Both the position numbers and the translations under genes were made by a program. This document shows, one piece after another, positions 22,957 to 35,694 of a DNA stretch of 64,000 bases. The first letter of the stretch is position 1. Each line of letters opens with the position of its first letter. The stretch is from Salvator merianae (taxonomy: Eukaryota > Chordata > Lepidosauria > Squamata > Teiidae), in assembly GCA_003586115.2 (NCBI GenBank), contig QVOM02000116.1, forward strand, positions 44,215,024 through 44,279,023. The letters are read 5' to 3'. The notes below the pieces were generated by a model, which worked only from the letters and a program-made list of their open reading frames with translations, ran no database searches and was not told the origin of the DNA.

Positions 22957-24349
22957 GCTTCTCTCCATCCTTCTGCACAAAGATCATAGCCAGCCTTGAC
23001 ACAAGGGGAGGAAGAGAAGTAGCCTCACCCCTTCTGTGACAAGAAAACAGCTAGGAATTCCCCAGCTTCAAACTCGAGAGCCAGAGGGAAAGCTGCTACC
23101 ACCCATCAAGATCTCAGCCGTGAGAGAGTGGTTCGACACACACAGGAAATGGTTTCTTGGAGATTTTCTCTAGTTAGTGACAGCTGCCAAGGGGACCATA
23201 AGCCTCGTTGGATGGTGACACTGACAGCAGGACTCCTCCACAAGGGAAGAGCTGGATGAGGAGTGCTAAGAGATCATCCCACTCTAAACTTACAATGCTC
23301 TATGAATGCTTATGGCAGCCCTCCTCTTGTGCACTGAATGCACCACAAGGAGGCAAGGTAATGCAGACCCTGCTCCGTTGTGACACATTCAAGGTGCCAT
23401 AAAGCGCTGTTCAGATCCTGCCAAGCTCACGATTGTATGAATGCAACTGAAGACTGGGTCGCAACACAAGAAGCTGGGAAAGTCTAATGGGTACAGAATA
23501 TTCCTTGCTAGTCTGATCTAAACAACACAATATTTGTTTTCTTTTAGTCTTTCTAACAATCAAAATTAAGCTTACATGGAGCTGATAATAATGAATTGGA
23601 ATCAGGAAAATACGTTTTGATGCTCAGGCTAGCTGTATCACATTTCATCCCCTTTTTTCTTATAAAAACACTGAGTCTGGAAAACAAGATAGAAACTTCA
23701 GAACAGTGGTTCTAACCCGTTGTGGGGGCGTACTAGCTATTCTTTGAACTCTGGCTGTCTTTGCTTTAAATTGTGTAGAAACAGCTTTATTACCATTTTA
23801 TAAAAAGTTATGTAATGACCTGAGTAGGCAAGGTTACCTTAACTTGTAAGGAGCTGTATAAGGAAACTACAGAAAATTTTACCAAGCAGAGAAGGGCAGT
23901 AAAATCAGGCAGAAACTTAAAAAGTACTAAACAATTGCTAACTTATGAAACTTTTAAGACTTAAAACTTTCTTATCTGAATCAAATTTTAATTAATGGTT
24001 AAATATAACATGAACATTTACTGACATTTTATACTTAGGGTAGAAACATATTCCACAATTTTAATTGTCAATCATCATGAAAATTCATCTGTGAGGTAGA
24101 TTTATACATATTTTTTGTGTTATTGATGATGATGTTCAGTGCTGAATTGCATTAGGTAATTGCCTGAAAAGTGACCCAAACTCAGAGCTATACATCAACG
24201 CTTCATTAATTTTAACTGTCAATTTTAAGACAAATGCTTTTTTTATTTTCTGTGAAAAAGCTAGCAAGGCCACAAAAAATGTTAAAGGGACCTCAAAGGG
24301 TTAACGAGCTTTGAAGCTTAAAATAAAAATAAACTTTATTTGAAATAAT
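22957..24349. other. No gene recognised
   Basis: A hAT-like start (cagtggttctaacccgttg) is seen near 23704, but no matching right end was found. The rest is AT-rich and unassigned. Confidence 0.4.
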
Positions 24350-24945
24350 TTGTGTCTCAAGAAGGAAAATATATAGGTGCTATATATAAATTGTTACTGA
24401 AATACGATTTAGAAGAATTACAGGTAAAAACTCGTAAGATTAAACAAATGCAGAATTTTAATGATCAAATGTTAATGGAAGAACAGGAAAAACCATGGGC
24501 AAACAATATAAAATTTACTGCACGTTAGAGTATAAGAGAAAATTGGTACAAAATGTTGTATAGATGGTATTTAACCCCAATGATAATTGCTGAGATGGAT
24601 AAGAGATATACGGGTGAATGTTGGAATTGTAATACAATATGCTGTGATGGTGAAGTCAACATCAAGAATGAAGAATAAAAATGAGAAGAACTTTAAAAAG
24701 AACTGAGATCTTTATACAAAAGACTACACAGGACAAGGTCAGAAAGCTCATTTTGGATTTGGCTTCAACAGCTGAAGATGATAATCATCAAGAGAAAATT
24801 TACCATTTGCTTTACTTTTGGACTGATTACTTTTAGAACCCAAGGATCCCTACTTATATTATATTTTGTGTTCTTGTTTATTTCTGTTATAATGTTTTTT
24901 CTTGGTTTAAATAAAAGTAAAACAAAAATATTTCCTTGTTTGAAG
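24350..24945 (+). pseudogene. L1-like LINE ORF2 C-terminal remnant
   Basis: Broken-frame similarity to the 3' part of L1 ORF2: a tryptophan/tyrosine-rich segment (NWYKMLYRWY in one frame) and KTTQDKVRKLILDLAS. It ends in an A-rich tail (aaataaaagtaaaacaaaaa). Stops throughout. Identification is from composition and motif order, so moderate. Confidence 0.5.
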
Positions 24946-25689
24946 AAGCTTTGAAACAGTTATTCTGCTTGGAATTTATCTCCTTCAGGGTCAGTTTGCC
25001 AGGAAAAGGCTAATGTTTTGCCCATTTTTTCCTGTTAATTGTCAGTTGTACTAAGGAGGCGTTTGAACTTTGGATGAACTCAGGTTATCAAAACTGAACA
25101 CAGTTAGAATGCCAGAATTCATCAGAAAGTCACCAGAAAATGGAAAAACTATGGCAGGAGCCACAGGACCTGCTGCTGGAGTGAACCTCAGTACAGGCCC
25201 CACGTTCACCTCAGTACACGTTCACCTCAGTACAGGGTGAACCTCAGCATACATTCACCTCAGTACAGGGCCCAGATCATGAGGGGAACTCTTCTTGCAA
25301 CAGCAATGCTTCCACAAGGTCTTGCTTCAGAGGACTACAAAAATGGCCAGAAGTCAGCCATTTTTGGTCCTCTGAGTCAAGCCCACTGGAAAATGGTGTC
25401 TAGAATGCCACTTCTTCCCCTTCCAAGCAACTCCCCCATCTTCCCTTAAAGTAGTTTTTCATGGCTTATGAAACATCCAGGGCACTGAGGTCAGCATGGA
25501 AGCTTTCCAGAGTGAGCAACTTTGGACAACCTGCTCCCAGAGCTCCTGAGGGAAGGGCAGCCTTCCTACCCATATAGATGTAGCCTGAATTTGGAAGTAG
25601 TTTTCAAATCAATACTTCTTCTTTTCCTAGAGCACAAATCATTTATGATAATGAACTGAACTTTGCAGGTCTTGCATAGTGGGGGAGTG
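24946..25689. other. No gene; short minisatellite inside
   Basis: An imperfect tandem of a ttcacctcagtaca-type unit lies at about 25186-25272. Otherwise unassigned. Confidence 0.5.
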
Positions 25690-25965
25690 CCTCACAATGT
25701 CTTAAATGTTTCTGTGGTGGTACCCACTGCCTAGAACAGTCTACCTTCTGATATTTGTTGGCCACCTACATTTTTGGCTTTAAGGTGTCAGCTGAAGACT
25801 TCTCTTTTCATCCTCACTTTTCCAGAGTGTGGTTTCCATTCTTGGTTTTAATAATGTTTTATGTAACTGGTAGTTTTAGCTGTTTTTATTCTCAATATAA
25901 TCTTTGAGATTATATTAATGGGAAACAGACATGACTGTAGGATTAAAGACCAAATATTTTAGGCT
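25690..25965 (+). repeat. L2-like LINE 3' region
   Basis: gtggtacccactgcctagaa and gtcagctgaagacttctctt match the C-terminus and 3' end layout of L2 LINEs (the segment encoding the pattern VAxPxLWNxLP and a following KTFLF). It then runs into a T-rich tail. Heavily decayed. Confidence 0.5.
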
Positions 25966-26049
25966 TGCTGGGGTCTGTTCCTAAAATAAAAATGAAGTGT
26001 ACACCATCAGACTAATTCATTTCTTAAATGAATTTTTAAGAAACTCAGC

Positions 26050-27275
26050 AGTCATGGAATAAGAGGACAAGTCCTGTCCTGGATTGGTAACTAGCTAAAG
26101 GATAGGAATCAGAAAGTAGTAATAAATGATCAGTTCTCAGAGTGGAAGGAGGTGAGAAGTGGGGTCCCGCAAGGTTCAGTATTAGGACCCCTGCTTTTTA
26201 ATTTATTCATAAATGATCTAGAAGTTAGGGTAAGTAGTGAGTTAGCAAAGTTTGCCAATGACTCTAAATTGTTCAGGGTAGAAAAAACTGAAAGTGATTT
26301 TAAAGAGCTCTAGAGGAGTCTCTTGACATTGCGTGAGTGGACAAAGAAGCAGCAAATGCACTTCAATCTTAGCAAGTGCAAAGTGATGCACACTGGGGCA
26401 AAGAATCTATACCTATAAACTGACAAGGGCCAAGCTTTCTGTGACAGACCAGGAAAAGGATCTTGAGGTTCTGATAGACAGCTCAATGAAGGTGTCCACC
26501 CACTGTGCAGTGGCAGTGAAAAAAAAGCAAATTCAGTGCTAGGGGTAATTAGGAAGGGAATATAAAACAAGTTGGCAAGTGTCGTTGTGCCTCTATATAA
26601 ATCTATGATAAAACCGCACTTGGAATATTGTGTACAATTCTGGTCACCTCACCTCAGAAAGGATATTCTGAAACTGGAAAAGGTGCAGAAAAGGGCAACC
26701 AGAATGATCCAGGGGCTGGGACACCTTCCTTTCGAAATCAAGCTGCAATGTCTTTGCCTCTTCAGACTTGAAAGACAGTATTTAAGAGGTGACATGATTG
26801 AAATGTATAATATCATTCATAGTATGGAAAAGGTGGATAGAGACAAATTATTTTCTCTAACAAACAACACTAGGGACAGATAGCACTCTATGAAGCTGAT
26901 GAGTAGGAGAGTAAGGACTGGCAATGGGAAGTATTTTTTCACCCAGAGGGTCATTGGTCTATGGAATTTACTATTGGAAGAAGTGGTGACTGCAGTCAGC
27001 CTGGATATCTTTAAGAATGGATTGGACTGATTCATGGAGGTCAGGTGTATCAATGGCTAGTAGAATGGACGCCTAGGTAAGGCCTCCAGGTTGGACAGAC
27101 AGGCAGGATACCTCTAAAGGCCATTTGCAGAGAGTCAAGAACACTTCAAAGGTTTTGTCTTGTTAGTCTGCTTTAGAATTTCCAGAAGCAATTGGTGACC
27201 CACTGTGCAAGGATGCTGGACTAGATGGGCCATGGCCTGATCCAGCAGTGTTCCTCATATGTTCTTACGTTCTTA
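26050..27275 (+). pseudogene. CR1-like LINE, RT domain to 3' tail
   Basis: The most complete CR1 copy. At 26164-26220 it encodes VPQGSVLGPLLFNLFINDL, the RT motif before the catalytic site. In the same frame at 26251 the site reads FAND instead of FADD, so an essential aspartate is lost. The thumb/C-terminal part appears in 26572-26883 (YCVQFWSPHLRKDI, then RLERQYLRGDMIEMYNII). The 3' untranslated tail ends gttcttacgttctta. Stops and frame changes confirm it is inactive, 5'-truncated and old. Confidence 0.9.
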
Positions 27276-27894
27276 TTACAAAGGTTTTTATAATGGTGTC
27301 TGTAATGCATTGGCATCCAAAATGGCAGCAAGCAATTGCTAAGCAAGCCATTAACTGGCTATCTTTTATTAGCTGCAAAACCAGTAATTATTCATTCTTG
27401 GAAAACTAATAATTTGCTTTCATTAAAATAGTGGTATAAAATACTTTCAGGATATGCAAATACAGAATTTATTTCGTATAATTTAGCTAAAATGCAAGGA
27501 AATACACTTAACTGATTTCTTTGATATCTGGACTCCTTTATTGCTTTGTTCAGGCTCCTTATGTAAACAATGTTTACCAAGTGTAAATATGTTTAATTCA
27601 TTCACTGGTAGTATTACAAGACAAACTGATATAGTGTCAGCTCTGGCTGGCGTTGCCTTCTGAATTCTATTGTTTTGTTTGCTATATACACCCACATGTA
27701 TGTATTCTTTTTCAATACAACAAAGATTTAAAAAATTGCAACAAGCATCTTAAAAACAGCCTTTCTTCTTCACTTATATACAAGAGGGAAGACTCTTTCT
27801 TTTCATTAGATGTCCTGTACGTGTGCATCATCTAGGAACAAAATATACATCTTAATTCATCAATAGCATCCATTATCAGTGATAATTTATTATT
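27276..27894. other. No gene recognised
   Basis: AT-rich, short frames only. Confidence 0.4.
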
Positions 27895-28140
27895 TCCATA
27901 GATTACAGTAATGCACTCTGTTTGGGCTATCCTGCTACCTCCTCTGAAAGCTGCACCTTATGCAGATTGTGGCAGCCAGTTGTTGACTGGGATGTCTATT
28001 CATGCACATATTATACCTGTGCTTAAGCAACTACATTGGTTGCCTTTTAGGTACCAGACTACATTCAAGGCTTTATCCCTGATATATAAGGCCCTAAACA
28101 AATTGGGGTTATTTAACAAATTATCTTTCCTTTTACAGAT
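27895..28140 (+). pseudogene. L2-like LINE ORF2 C-terminal fragment
   Basis: The order of motifs fits the end of L2 ORF2: a DYSNA-like start (gattacagtaatgc), then HIIPVLKQLHWLPFRYQTTF and LSLIYKALNKLG within a frame at 27911-28225. Broken by a frameshift near 27935. A hAT-like element follows at 28149. Confidence 0.75.
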
Positions 28141-28499
28141 CTACAAGATGGGGATATGTAAATTTCAATTTGTATTCAAAAATTCGTTTGAAATTTCATT
28201 TTTGCACATTTTTGCATCGAAATGAAAATGATTAATTTTTGCATTTACAGTTTTTGAATGAAAATGAAAAAACCTATTCTTTTGTGGAAAATGAAATTCG
28301 TTGAATTTTCACAGTTTTCGCTCTGTTTAAACCATGAAAATGGCATTTTCAATGGCATTTTCAATGGGAAAACAAATGCAAAAATGAATGCGAAAACTGC
28401 ATTTTTCAACAACAAAATTCTCTGATGAAGCAAAAATACAGATTTTCATTCAAAAACAAATCAAAAACTTTTTTTTTCATGCACATCCCTACTACAAGA
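28141..28499. mobile_element. hAT-like MITE with perfect 8-bp target duplication
   Basis: The element spans 28149-28491, begins TGGGGATATGTA and ends ATGCACATCCCTA, the TAGGGATGTGCA termini with changes at the left. Exact 8-bp duplications ctacaaga flank it (28141-28148 and 28492-28499). The interior is AT-rich and almost palindromic in style, full of aaaatg/catttt motifs, and unlike the interiors of the copies at 2600 and 41246. Confidence 0.9.
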
Positions 28500-28510
28500 T
28501 CATTTAGATC

Positions 28511-28570
28511 AGGATTGCTCAACCTGTGGCCCTCCAGATGTTCCTGAACTACAACTGCAGACCTTCAGTG
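28511..28570 (+). mobile_element. hAT-like element left end
   Basis: caggattgctcaacctgtgg followed by ccctccagatgttcctgaac is a widespread reptile hAT-like 5' terminus. No right end is recognised, so it is truncated. Confidence 0.55.
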
Positions 28571-28854
28571 GTACAACCATTTCAGAGGTACAACAGGAAG
28601 TGCCACCATAAGTTGGCATGCTGCCAAAATGAACCCTCCCAGGGATTCTGAAAGCCAGGAATGAAAATCTCCTCCTAGGATTAAAGGCTGTGTGCTATCT
28701 ACAAGGGCTGACCCAGCCTTCAGAGCTGTGCCAGTGTGGGCCACCTGGCATGAGGAAGAAAGGCCTTTAGTTCAGAGTAGAGCTAATGCAGCCCAGCATG
28801 GACTGGACTACTTAGTGTAGGATAGCCAGAGCCATATGAAAACAGCCTAAGATT

Positions 28855-29075
28855 CTAAGAGTACCTACCATGGCATATTTTAAGTGCGTATTTTACCTGG
28901 GACTTTCCAATGGAAATGGTTCCTTTCTCCTACATACTTTTCATACAGATTTGCTGTATTATCAGTTTTAAATAATTGTTTGTGTGTTTGTTGATTGTTT
29001 TTGTTTCTTCGTAAACAACTCTGAGATTTTTTATGGGAGCAGATATGGAAATGTCATAAATAAAATATATAAATT
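28855..29075 (+). repeat. L2-like LINE 3' tail
   Basis: It ends aacaactctgagattttt, atgtcataaataaaatatat: the L2 3' terminus with an A/T tail. It may be the end of the copy that starts at 27895, with two DNA transposons in between. Confidence 0.5.
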
Positions 29076-30600
29076 GTCTGCAGAAGATTCACAACTATAT
29101 GTGACCCAGGAGAGGTACAATGCCTCAATATGAAGGTCTTTGCTCATTTTTGAAAAAGTTATTTTGAGAAAATGCTTATTTTTCTTCCTTGTTATGATCA
29201 GACATCTTCCATCCGCTGAATCAAAAACTGGTGGAGATGACTGTGCAGTTCTTTTGAATCTTTGAAAAGCTTCCTCTTGTGAAGATATCAGGTATCTGTG
29301 AGTCATTGTGGAACATTTCAAGTTGCTGCTATAACAAATACGAAAATGTCAGCTTTTGCCATGGCAAACGCAGCATGCTGGCCTTCTTCAGTTTGTTGAG
29401 AAAAGAAACATTCTTCCAAGATTAGAATGTGATCACTTCAAATTCTGCTGTTTTTGGAATGGATTGTTACTCTCCTTGTGCTCTCTAAAAGGAGGCACTT
29501 GGACCATGTCTCCACCTGCCATGAAAGACATCTTCATGGACCACTAAGGTTGCTGGTCTCCACTTTCAGCAGCATGACTGAGCACCCACTAGAGTGCCCA
29601 ATATCCTCAACAGGTGGAGAGAAGCAAGAGCAGGACGACAAGCATAAAGGACATGCACCCTGGGAGACACAACGCCCTGGGATTACATCACATGGAGTGA
29701 AACACCAGTTGTACTTTATGTCACCTAGACAGGCTACCATGGAAACATGGCCATGTTCTTGAATTCTAGAGGCTCCTTTGTTGCCTCACAGTCACCATTC
29801 ATGATTTCCTCCACAAATAATGCAGTGCCATGGAGAAATACCAAGAAAAACCCTTCCCCATTCCAGTTACTGAAGAAAGTGTTGAAGAGTCCTTGCAAAA
29901 TCTGGTCTTTGCCTGGCTTTGAAAGATGTGCCATTTGCAGGAATATTCGGTCCATAATCCAGATTATCTGGTTTCTCATACCATTTAAAACACAGCTAGG
30001 AAAGGTCCTAGAGCAGTGCAGAGATCTAGAAATAAATCATCTCAAGAATACAAAAGCTTGACCTGTTAACTTGTTCCAGACATGCAGTGTTAGTGATTTT
30101 ACATTCTTGTCCTAACATAGCCAACAATTTCTGTCTCTTCTAAACAACAGATGTTGCCATTTTTGTTGTTCTAGTATCCATTGATCAGGATGATTGTTGC
30201 CCTGAAGCCATCTGCACACCACAAAGTCAAGATCTCTTTGATTAATCCCCTCCCGGTTAGTTTAAGTGAGAGAAAACCCCTTGAGGCCTCAGGTTTGCTC
30301 TCTTCCTTTGCAGAGATCATAGACAAATAGTTTCTTCCTGTGTTATGCTTGTCTTGTGTAAAGAGGATTTGTACAAGTAAGTCCCTGGTGTAAAGAGTAT
30401 TGAAAAATAGTTCTAAAGGATTAAAGCTTCTCTAATGATGTGACCCAAAGAGTGTGTATCTTCGAACAAGCTGCACGGATACAGTCAGGTTTCAGCTTCC
30501 TGTAATGAGGCATTGACTGGCAATGAATCAGACAGGATACGAAAAACGGAGGCCAATTCTGTATTTCTTTGATTATTAAGCAGGAACCAAAAATGAAGGG
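29076..30600. other. Unassigned; possible decayed minus-strand coding fossil
   Basis: Several minus-strand readings look protein-like in composition (for example the frame at 29734-29979, with FFLVFLHGTALFVEEI), but the frame changes repeatedly and I cannot match any family. It could be an old retrocopy or chance. Confidence 0.25.
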
Positions 30601-30601
30601 T

Positions 30602-30870
30602 CAGAGATGTGCTGAACTGGTTCGACTTCAAATCTGCTTGCATCAAACAGAGCGTGTTTGAAAGGTCTGCATTCAAAGCACACACCCTGCTTGTTCTAAA
30701 AATGAGTTCAAATTCGAACAGAACAAAGGGGTGTTCAAACAAATTTATCAAGCACACCCTGCTCGATCTGAGTTCAAAGATATTAGAAAGGCTTGCGCTC
30801 AAATCAAGCACCTGCCTGTTCAAAGAAAAAGGATCAAATTTGAACCAAACAGCCAATTTAAGTTTGTGGG
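30602..30870. mobile_element. Probable TAGGGATGTGCA-type hAT-like fragment
   Basis: It starts cagagatgtgctgaactggt, close to the left end of the element at 2600 (including the ctgaaCYGGTTC block), and its interior has repeated ttcaaa/tttgaa words. No matching right end or target duplication found. Confidence 0.4.
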
Positions 30871-30999
30871 AGCCCCAGTTTAGTCCTTGGATATCAAGGT
30901 GCTATCCCATAAATATCGCTATTATGGGAAATCCAGCAACATTTCTAGGCTTCCCGTAGCAGTGATTGTTTACCTCTTGTCTGCTGGCTCCTTTCATTG

Positions 31000-32134
31000 T
31001 TATTCTCTTGCAAATAAAGCCAACCAAGCACACACAAAAACTTTATTACAGCATATGGCAGAAGCACAGCAAAAGAAAAATGACCACCAAGAAAAACAAG
31101 AACAAAAAACACTCACTAGCCAGTCACACGCAAGAAGCAGAGGACAGCCTGCTACAAAGCTGGTTACCAACCAGCTGAGAACCTTTGCTCAGTGATGTTA
31201 CCTTGTCTGGTAGCAAAACATCTGTAGAAGAAAAATTCAGTTCGGCTAATATGGTCTTATGCTCTTTATTGTATTTTTCAGTGAGACCCCAAGCACCAGG
31301 AAAACTGAGAGAAGAAATAACAAGACTAACTCTTTGGTCCAGCTAAAATAAAAGAGAAATAAGATGGAAGAAGTAATCTAGAAGTTGTCAACCAGTGTGC
31401 ACAAAGGGTAGCTGGATAGTGTGGTGGTGGTGCTGTATTAATTATTTTTTTCTTTTTTTTTAATATTTTTTTTGGGGGGAGCACTATTTTTTATTATGAT
31501 TTGTTATTTTTTAGTTATGACTTGTTACTTTTTTTGTATAATTTTTCTAAAATTAAAAAATAAAAATAAAAAATAATAATTTTAAAAAATAGTCTTATGA
31601 TCTTCTCCAAATCCTCATTCAGACGGACCGTTTTGAAAGCAGGATTACATCTTTTTCCTTCTATTGTCTCTTGGTGCTGCTTTTGTGCTTCCCTCACAGT
31701 TCTCATAGTAATATTGCTCCTATTGTATTTCATTTTCTTGCCCACTTTAGTCATTATATTCCTACTCATGCATTTAAACACTTCAGACAAGAACATGCTA
31801 GTTCTGCAGCCTCTAGCCCCTTCCCTACTTTGAATTTTTCTTTTCCTAATTATATAAAGTTCAGTTAGAATTCTGGAACTGTAGGCTTCCCTATAGCTGA
31901 AGTAGCTCCACAAGTTGAAAAAAGAACCTGTGGCAATAAATACTGCTGCATGTGGGGATGCAACTAAAGAAAAGGAACCCATGAAGGAATATCAAAATCT
32001 GGTGACTTGCAGCATTCCTATCTGCATGAGGACCATTTTCATTTGCTCTTGGGGAAAATCTGAGCCCTGAAATGTTGAAAGCCACTAGAAAGACAATACC
32101 TCTCATTTGTTCGCTGTTGCTGCAAAAGTGGGAG
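31000..32134. other. No gene; low-complexity A/T stretch
   Basis: 31439-31590 is T- then A-rich low-complexity DNA. The frames on both strands at 31515-31982 overlap and lack motifs. Confidence 0.45.
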
Positions 32135-32602
32135 AGAAACAGATTCATGGAGGTCAGGTATATCAATTGCTACTGGAACGAGTGCCTAGGTACCACCTCC
32201 AGGGTGGAGAGACAGACAGGATGCCTCTAATGGCCATTTTCAAGGAGTCAAAAGCAACTGAAGGTTTTGCCTTTGTCTTCTGCTTGAGAATGCCCAGAAG
32301 CAATTGGTGGGCCACTGTGCGAAATGAGATGCTTGACTAGCTGGGCTGTGCCCTGATTCAGCAAGGCTTCTCTTGTGTTGTTATAGTCAAATTCATGGAG
32401 GACAGGTGTATCAGTGGATACTAGAATGGATGCCTAGGTACTGCCTTCAGGTTGGAGAGACAGGCAGGATGCTTCTAAAGACCATGTGCACACAGTTGAG
32501 AGGAGGAGAAAGTTTTGCCTTCTTTTCTGCATGAGAAGGATGAAGGATAAATGGGCCATGGCCCAATCCAGCAGGGGTCCTCTTATGTTCTTACATTCAG
32601 AA
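32135..32602 (+). mobile_element. Two CR1 3' tails in tandem
   Basis: Copy 1 (about 32140-32384) and copy 2 (about 32390-32602) each start attcatggagg, pass tgcctaggtac and gacaggcaggatgc, and end in the gggccatggcc/gggctgtgccc block plus gttcttac-type repeat. Same strand, head to tail. This can be a tandem duplication or one CR1 inserting in the tail of another. Confidence 0.85.
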
Positions 32603-33991
32603 CATGTCTGAACATAAGTCATGTCTCCACTTACTGCTTCAAGTGCCTTCAGGAAGGGACTTGGGCTTCACATTTCCACTTATGGCAGCAGGAACTACCT
32701 GATGAAAGGCACCATGTCAACCTCATCGGTCACTGTATCAGCCACCAGCACATGCCAACACGGATATGTGGAAGTGCCTGGTGATGCAGTGGGGAGGATG
32801 CTTCCATGGAGGCACCCACCTCCAGGCACCCTCCACCATGGCTATGGAGCTATGGCCATAGATATAGGAATATATACCTTTGTTGAAATGCAGAGAGATA
32901 GATGAGAAAGAGACTGAGAGAGAATTTCATTAAAAGCTCCTTTGATTGCCAGCATTCACATGTGGACGTCAGCACACATAGTTTCAGAAGTTTGCTTAAA
33001 ATAGTCATGACTGAGCCTAATATGTTCCACAAAGTGTGTTCTTCTATTGATGGCAAACGCAAAGAGAGAAAGGCATAGGGAAATTGTGAATGCCCAGTTG
33101 CAATGAAAATGCATCATCACCTGGGGGAAAGGAATCAGATTGTCACTGCACTGTCACTTTAAGGCTTAAGGCAACGTTTTTCTTTTTCAACCTCAGAGCA
33201 TCGTCCAGTGTCACTTCTGATTCAGTAAACAGAACATTTTTATATGGCTGTCAAAATAATCACTGCAGCTCAGTGAACCATCATCAACTCAGTTTAAGTG
33301 GGATATGTTTCTTTCCTAGTTAAGAATACCAGGTCTTTCCAGGACCTAGTTAAGGAAGGCTTTATATGTTGTCTCTGCAACAGAACCTGCATGAAAAGTC
33401 TGAGAGCTAAAAGCTTGCTAAGGCCTTACTACCTCCAAAGTATAGTGTCCAGAAAGGCAAACTCTATTTCTAAGTAATTGCTTATAGGGCTTTAACAAAC
33501 ACTATAACCAAATCTATAGATCAGAGTTCAGAAGAGTTCATGGACTACACTCCTATGGTTGTAGTTCAAGGCATAGCAAGTTCTTGGAGAGCTACAAGTC
33601 TAGAATTCTTCAGAGCAGTGGCACACTGCTTGCATGGTTGTTGCTGCTCCTAGCTATACAAACAATGCAGCTAGGAAACTTTAATTCTTCATCTATGATA
33701 TTGACAACGGGGGGGGGGCTTGAAGCAGAGGAAGAGGTCTCATTGGCCATTTCCTATGTTCAAAGACTGTATGGGTCTGCACAGGACATTTAGCAAACCA
33801 TGGTAAATCTTCTCAAGCTGTGCAGTGTGGCAGCAACATTGCCATCAGGAGAGCAGGAGTAAACACTGCACATATTCCTGATCACCATTTGCAGCACTCA
33901 AGTGACACTTATCAGCAGGATGATGGGTGGCTGCATGAAGATCGTACAGACACTGCAAGTTAAAAGCACACCAACCAGGCCCTGAGGCTCT
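32603..33991. other. No gene recognised
   Basis: Includes a G-run at 33710-33719 and a fragment near 33540 (catggactacactcctatgg) resembling a hAT-like internal segment. No exon-like structure. Confidence 0.4.
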
Positions 33992-34482
33992 GGGGCTGTT
34001 CACACTTGCTGTTCACACTTGCTGCTAGCAAGTGTGCTTGCTAACGAAGGGTGCTTGCTAACAAAGTACATCTGCACTTTGCAGAGGCCCTTGCAACCAG
34101 GAGCAGCATAACGCTGCTCCTAGTTGCAACTAGCTGTGGAGCATAAATTAGTGCTCTGCAGCCTTATCAGGAGCTGATAGCTCCCGGTAAGGAACATTCG
34201 CACTTACCTTGTGGTGCAGTGGCTGGGTCAGTCCAATCAACCAATCACATCTGCACACACCTGCACACTGCATAGCTCTGGTGGTCACCATGGCAGTGGT
34301 CAGTCGCTTCCCAGCCAGTGCCATGGTAATTTTCAGACAAGGCTACTGGCATTCACACCACAAATGCCAGTAGCCTCTATCAGGCAGGGAACCATGGCCA
34401 CACAGTGCAGATGGTGTCCGCGTGGCATGGTCAATACCACATTAGAACAGATTAATTATCCTGTTCTAATGTGAAAACACCC
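33992..34482. mobile_element. GGGCCTG-type MITE with subterminal 13-bp hairpin
   Basis: It starts ggggctgttcacacttgc (with an internal duplication of gttcacacttgct) and ends gtgaaaacaccc. Near the right end cacattagaacag (34438-34450) and ctgttctaatgtg (34461-34473) are exact inverse complements around 10 bp, matching the arrangement at 19590-19627. Non-coding. Confidence 0.65.
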
Positions 34483-35208
34483 TCTATGCAGAAGCTGCCA
34501 TAATATAGCTTCTGCCCAATATTTGTTTGCACAAACATGCAATTTTTACCTTCCCAATGAAGAGATTCCAATGGTTCATATAATTATCAGTTCACAATCT
34601 TTTTCTGTCACAGACATTTTTCAGAGTTTAGAGTTAAACTCAATGAATACAGAAATGCTTTGGAGGGAAAGTATTTCCAAAAGAGATTCAGAGGTTTGAG
34701 AGGGCATTTGTTTAATCGATAGACCTAACCCTTCACTAATCCTGTTCTACATTTTGTTAATACACCAACATAGAATTTGTTTACCCTTTCTGCAGTATGT
34801 GGTTTGACTGGGAATAGAAAGAAAAGATTTGGTCCTATAAGGAGCTCAATAATCAGTTAGATCAGTTTTAACATTTGTTCCTCTGTAAGACACTATATAT
34901 ACCCACCAAGCAGAAAAATTCTCAGAGAATAATGTACTAGATAAGGAGGAAGAAACCTTTAGCCCTCAAGATGTGGAGGCTCAGTTTTCATCATACTTAG
35001 CCAGTGTAGCCAATGACCAATGACCAAGGACAATGGGAACGGACATTCTATGAACTGAATTACAACTCAGCTAATCCCTCTCTATTCAACTTCAGAGTTG
35101 CAACATTTCAGAATGTAAGAAATGCAGCCTATGTGGTATTATATACAGGTGTCTAGTGCTGCAGCTCCTGGGACAAAAGAAATGGCACTGCTCTATAAAA
35201 TCATCTAT
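34483..35208. other. No gene recognised
   Basis: AT-rich DNA with short frames only. Confidence 0.4.
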
Positions 35209-35677
35209 AGCCCTTTCTGAACTTCTAATCCTGATCAGTAGCCTCTGTTAGTGCACATCTGTGAGGCCCTGCCCCCTGCTGGTATGGGAGGTCCTGATCA
35301 GGAATATCAGTAGACCCGATTAAACAGGTCTACCAGTGGAACAGGTGGGCCCTGGTCTAGAACACAGAGGTGTGCAGAAGGCACGCCTCCCATGTTCACA
35401 GCTAGCAGTGGATGCATTTTGGCAGTGCACCAAAATGTGCAGCCAAAATGCATCTTCCGGAGGCTGTAAGGCTGAGAAATTTTGTTCCTAGCCCTCAGAG
35501 TGTTCGGAGACCAGCCTTGAAACTTGTGCTTGTTTCAAGGCCAGGGTGGGGGCTAGTTTGGACCAATGATGTCATTAAGACTGCACTACTCCAAACCACG
35601 CATTTCCTGGAACCAGCAGATCTGGCTGGTCCAGAACCACTGGTTCTGGCCACAGATGGGTAATGCAGAAAAGGCCT
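35209..35677. mobile_element. MITE-like element, AGCCCTTTCTG ends
   Basis: The left end agccctttctgaactt and the right end taatgcagaaaaggcct are imperfect inverted repeats related to those at 9915-10077. The interior is GC-richer than the surroundings. The small open frame within (35412-35663) is not supported as coding. Confidence 0.55.
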
Positions 35678-35694
35678 GTGCTTTCATAAAATAT

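Noticed and set aside
23704..23740. hAT-like left end (cagtggttctaaccc)
   Set aside because: No inverted right end or 8-bp duplication could be found, so only noted as a possible fragment.
31515..31982. 155-codon minus-strand frame
   Set aside because: Runs into low-complexity A/T sequence, with two overlapping plus-strand frames and no recognisable domain.
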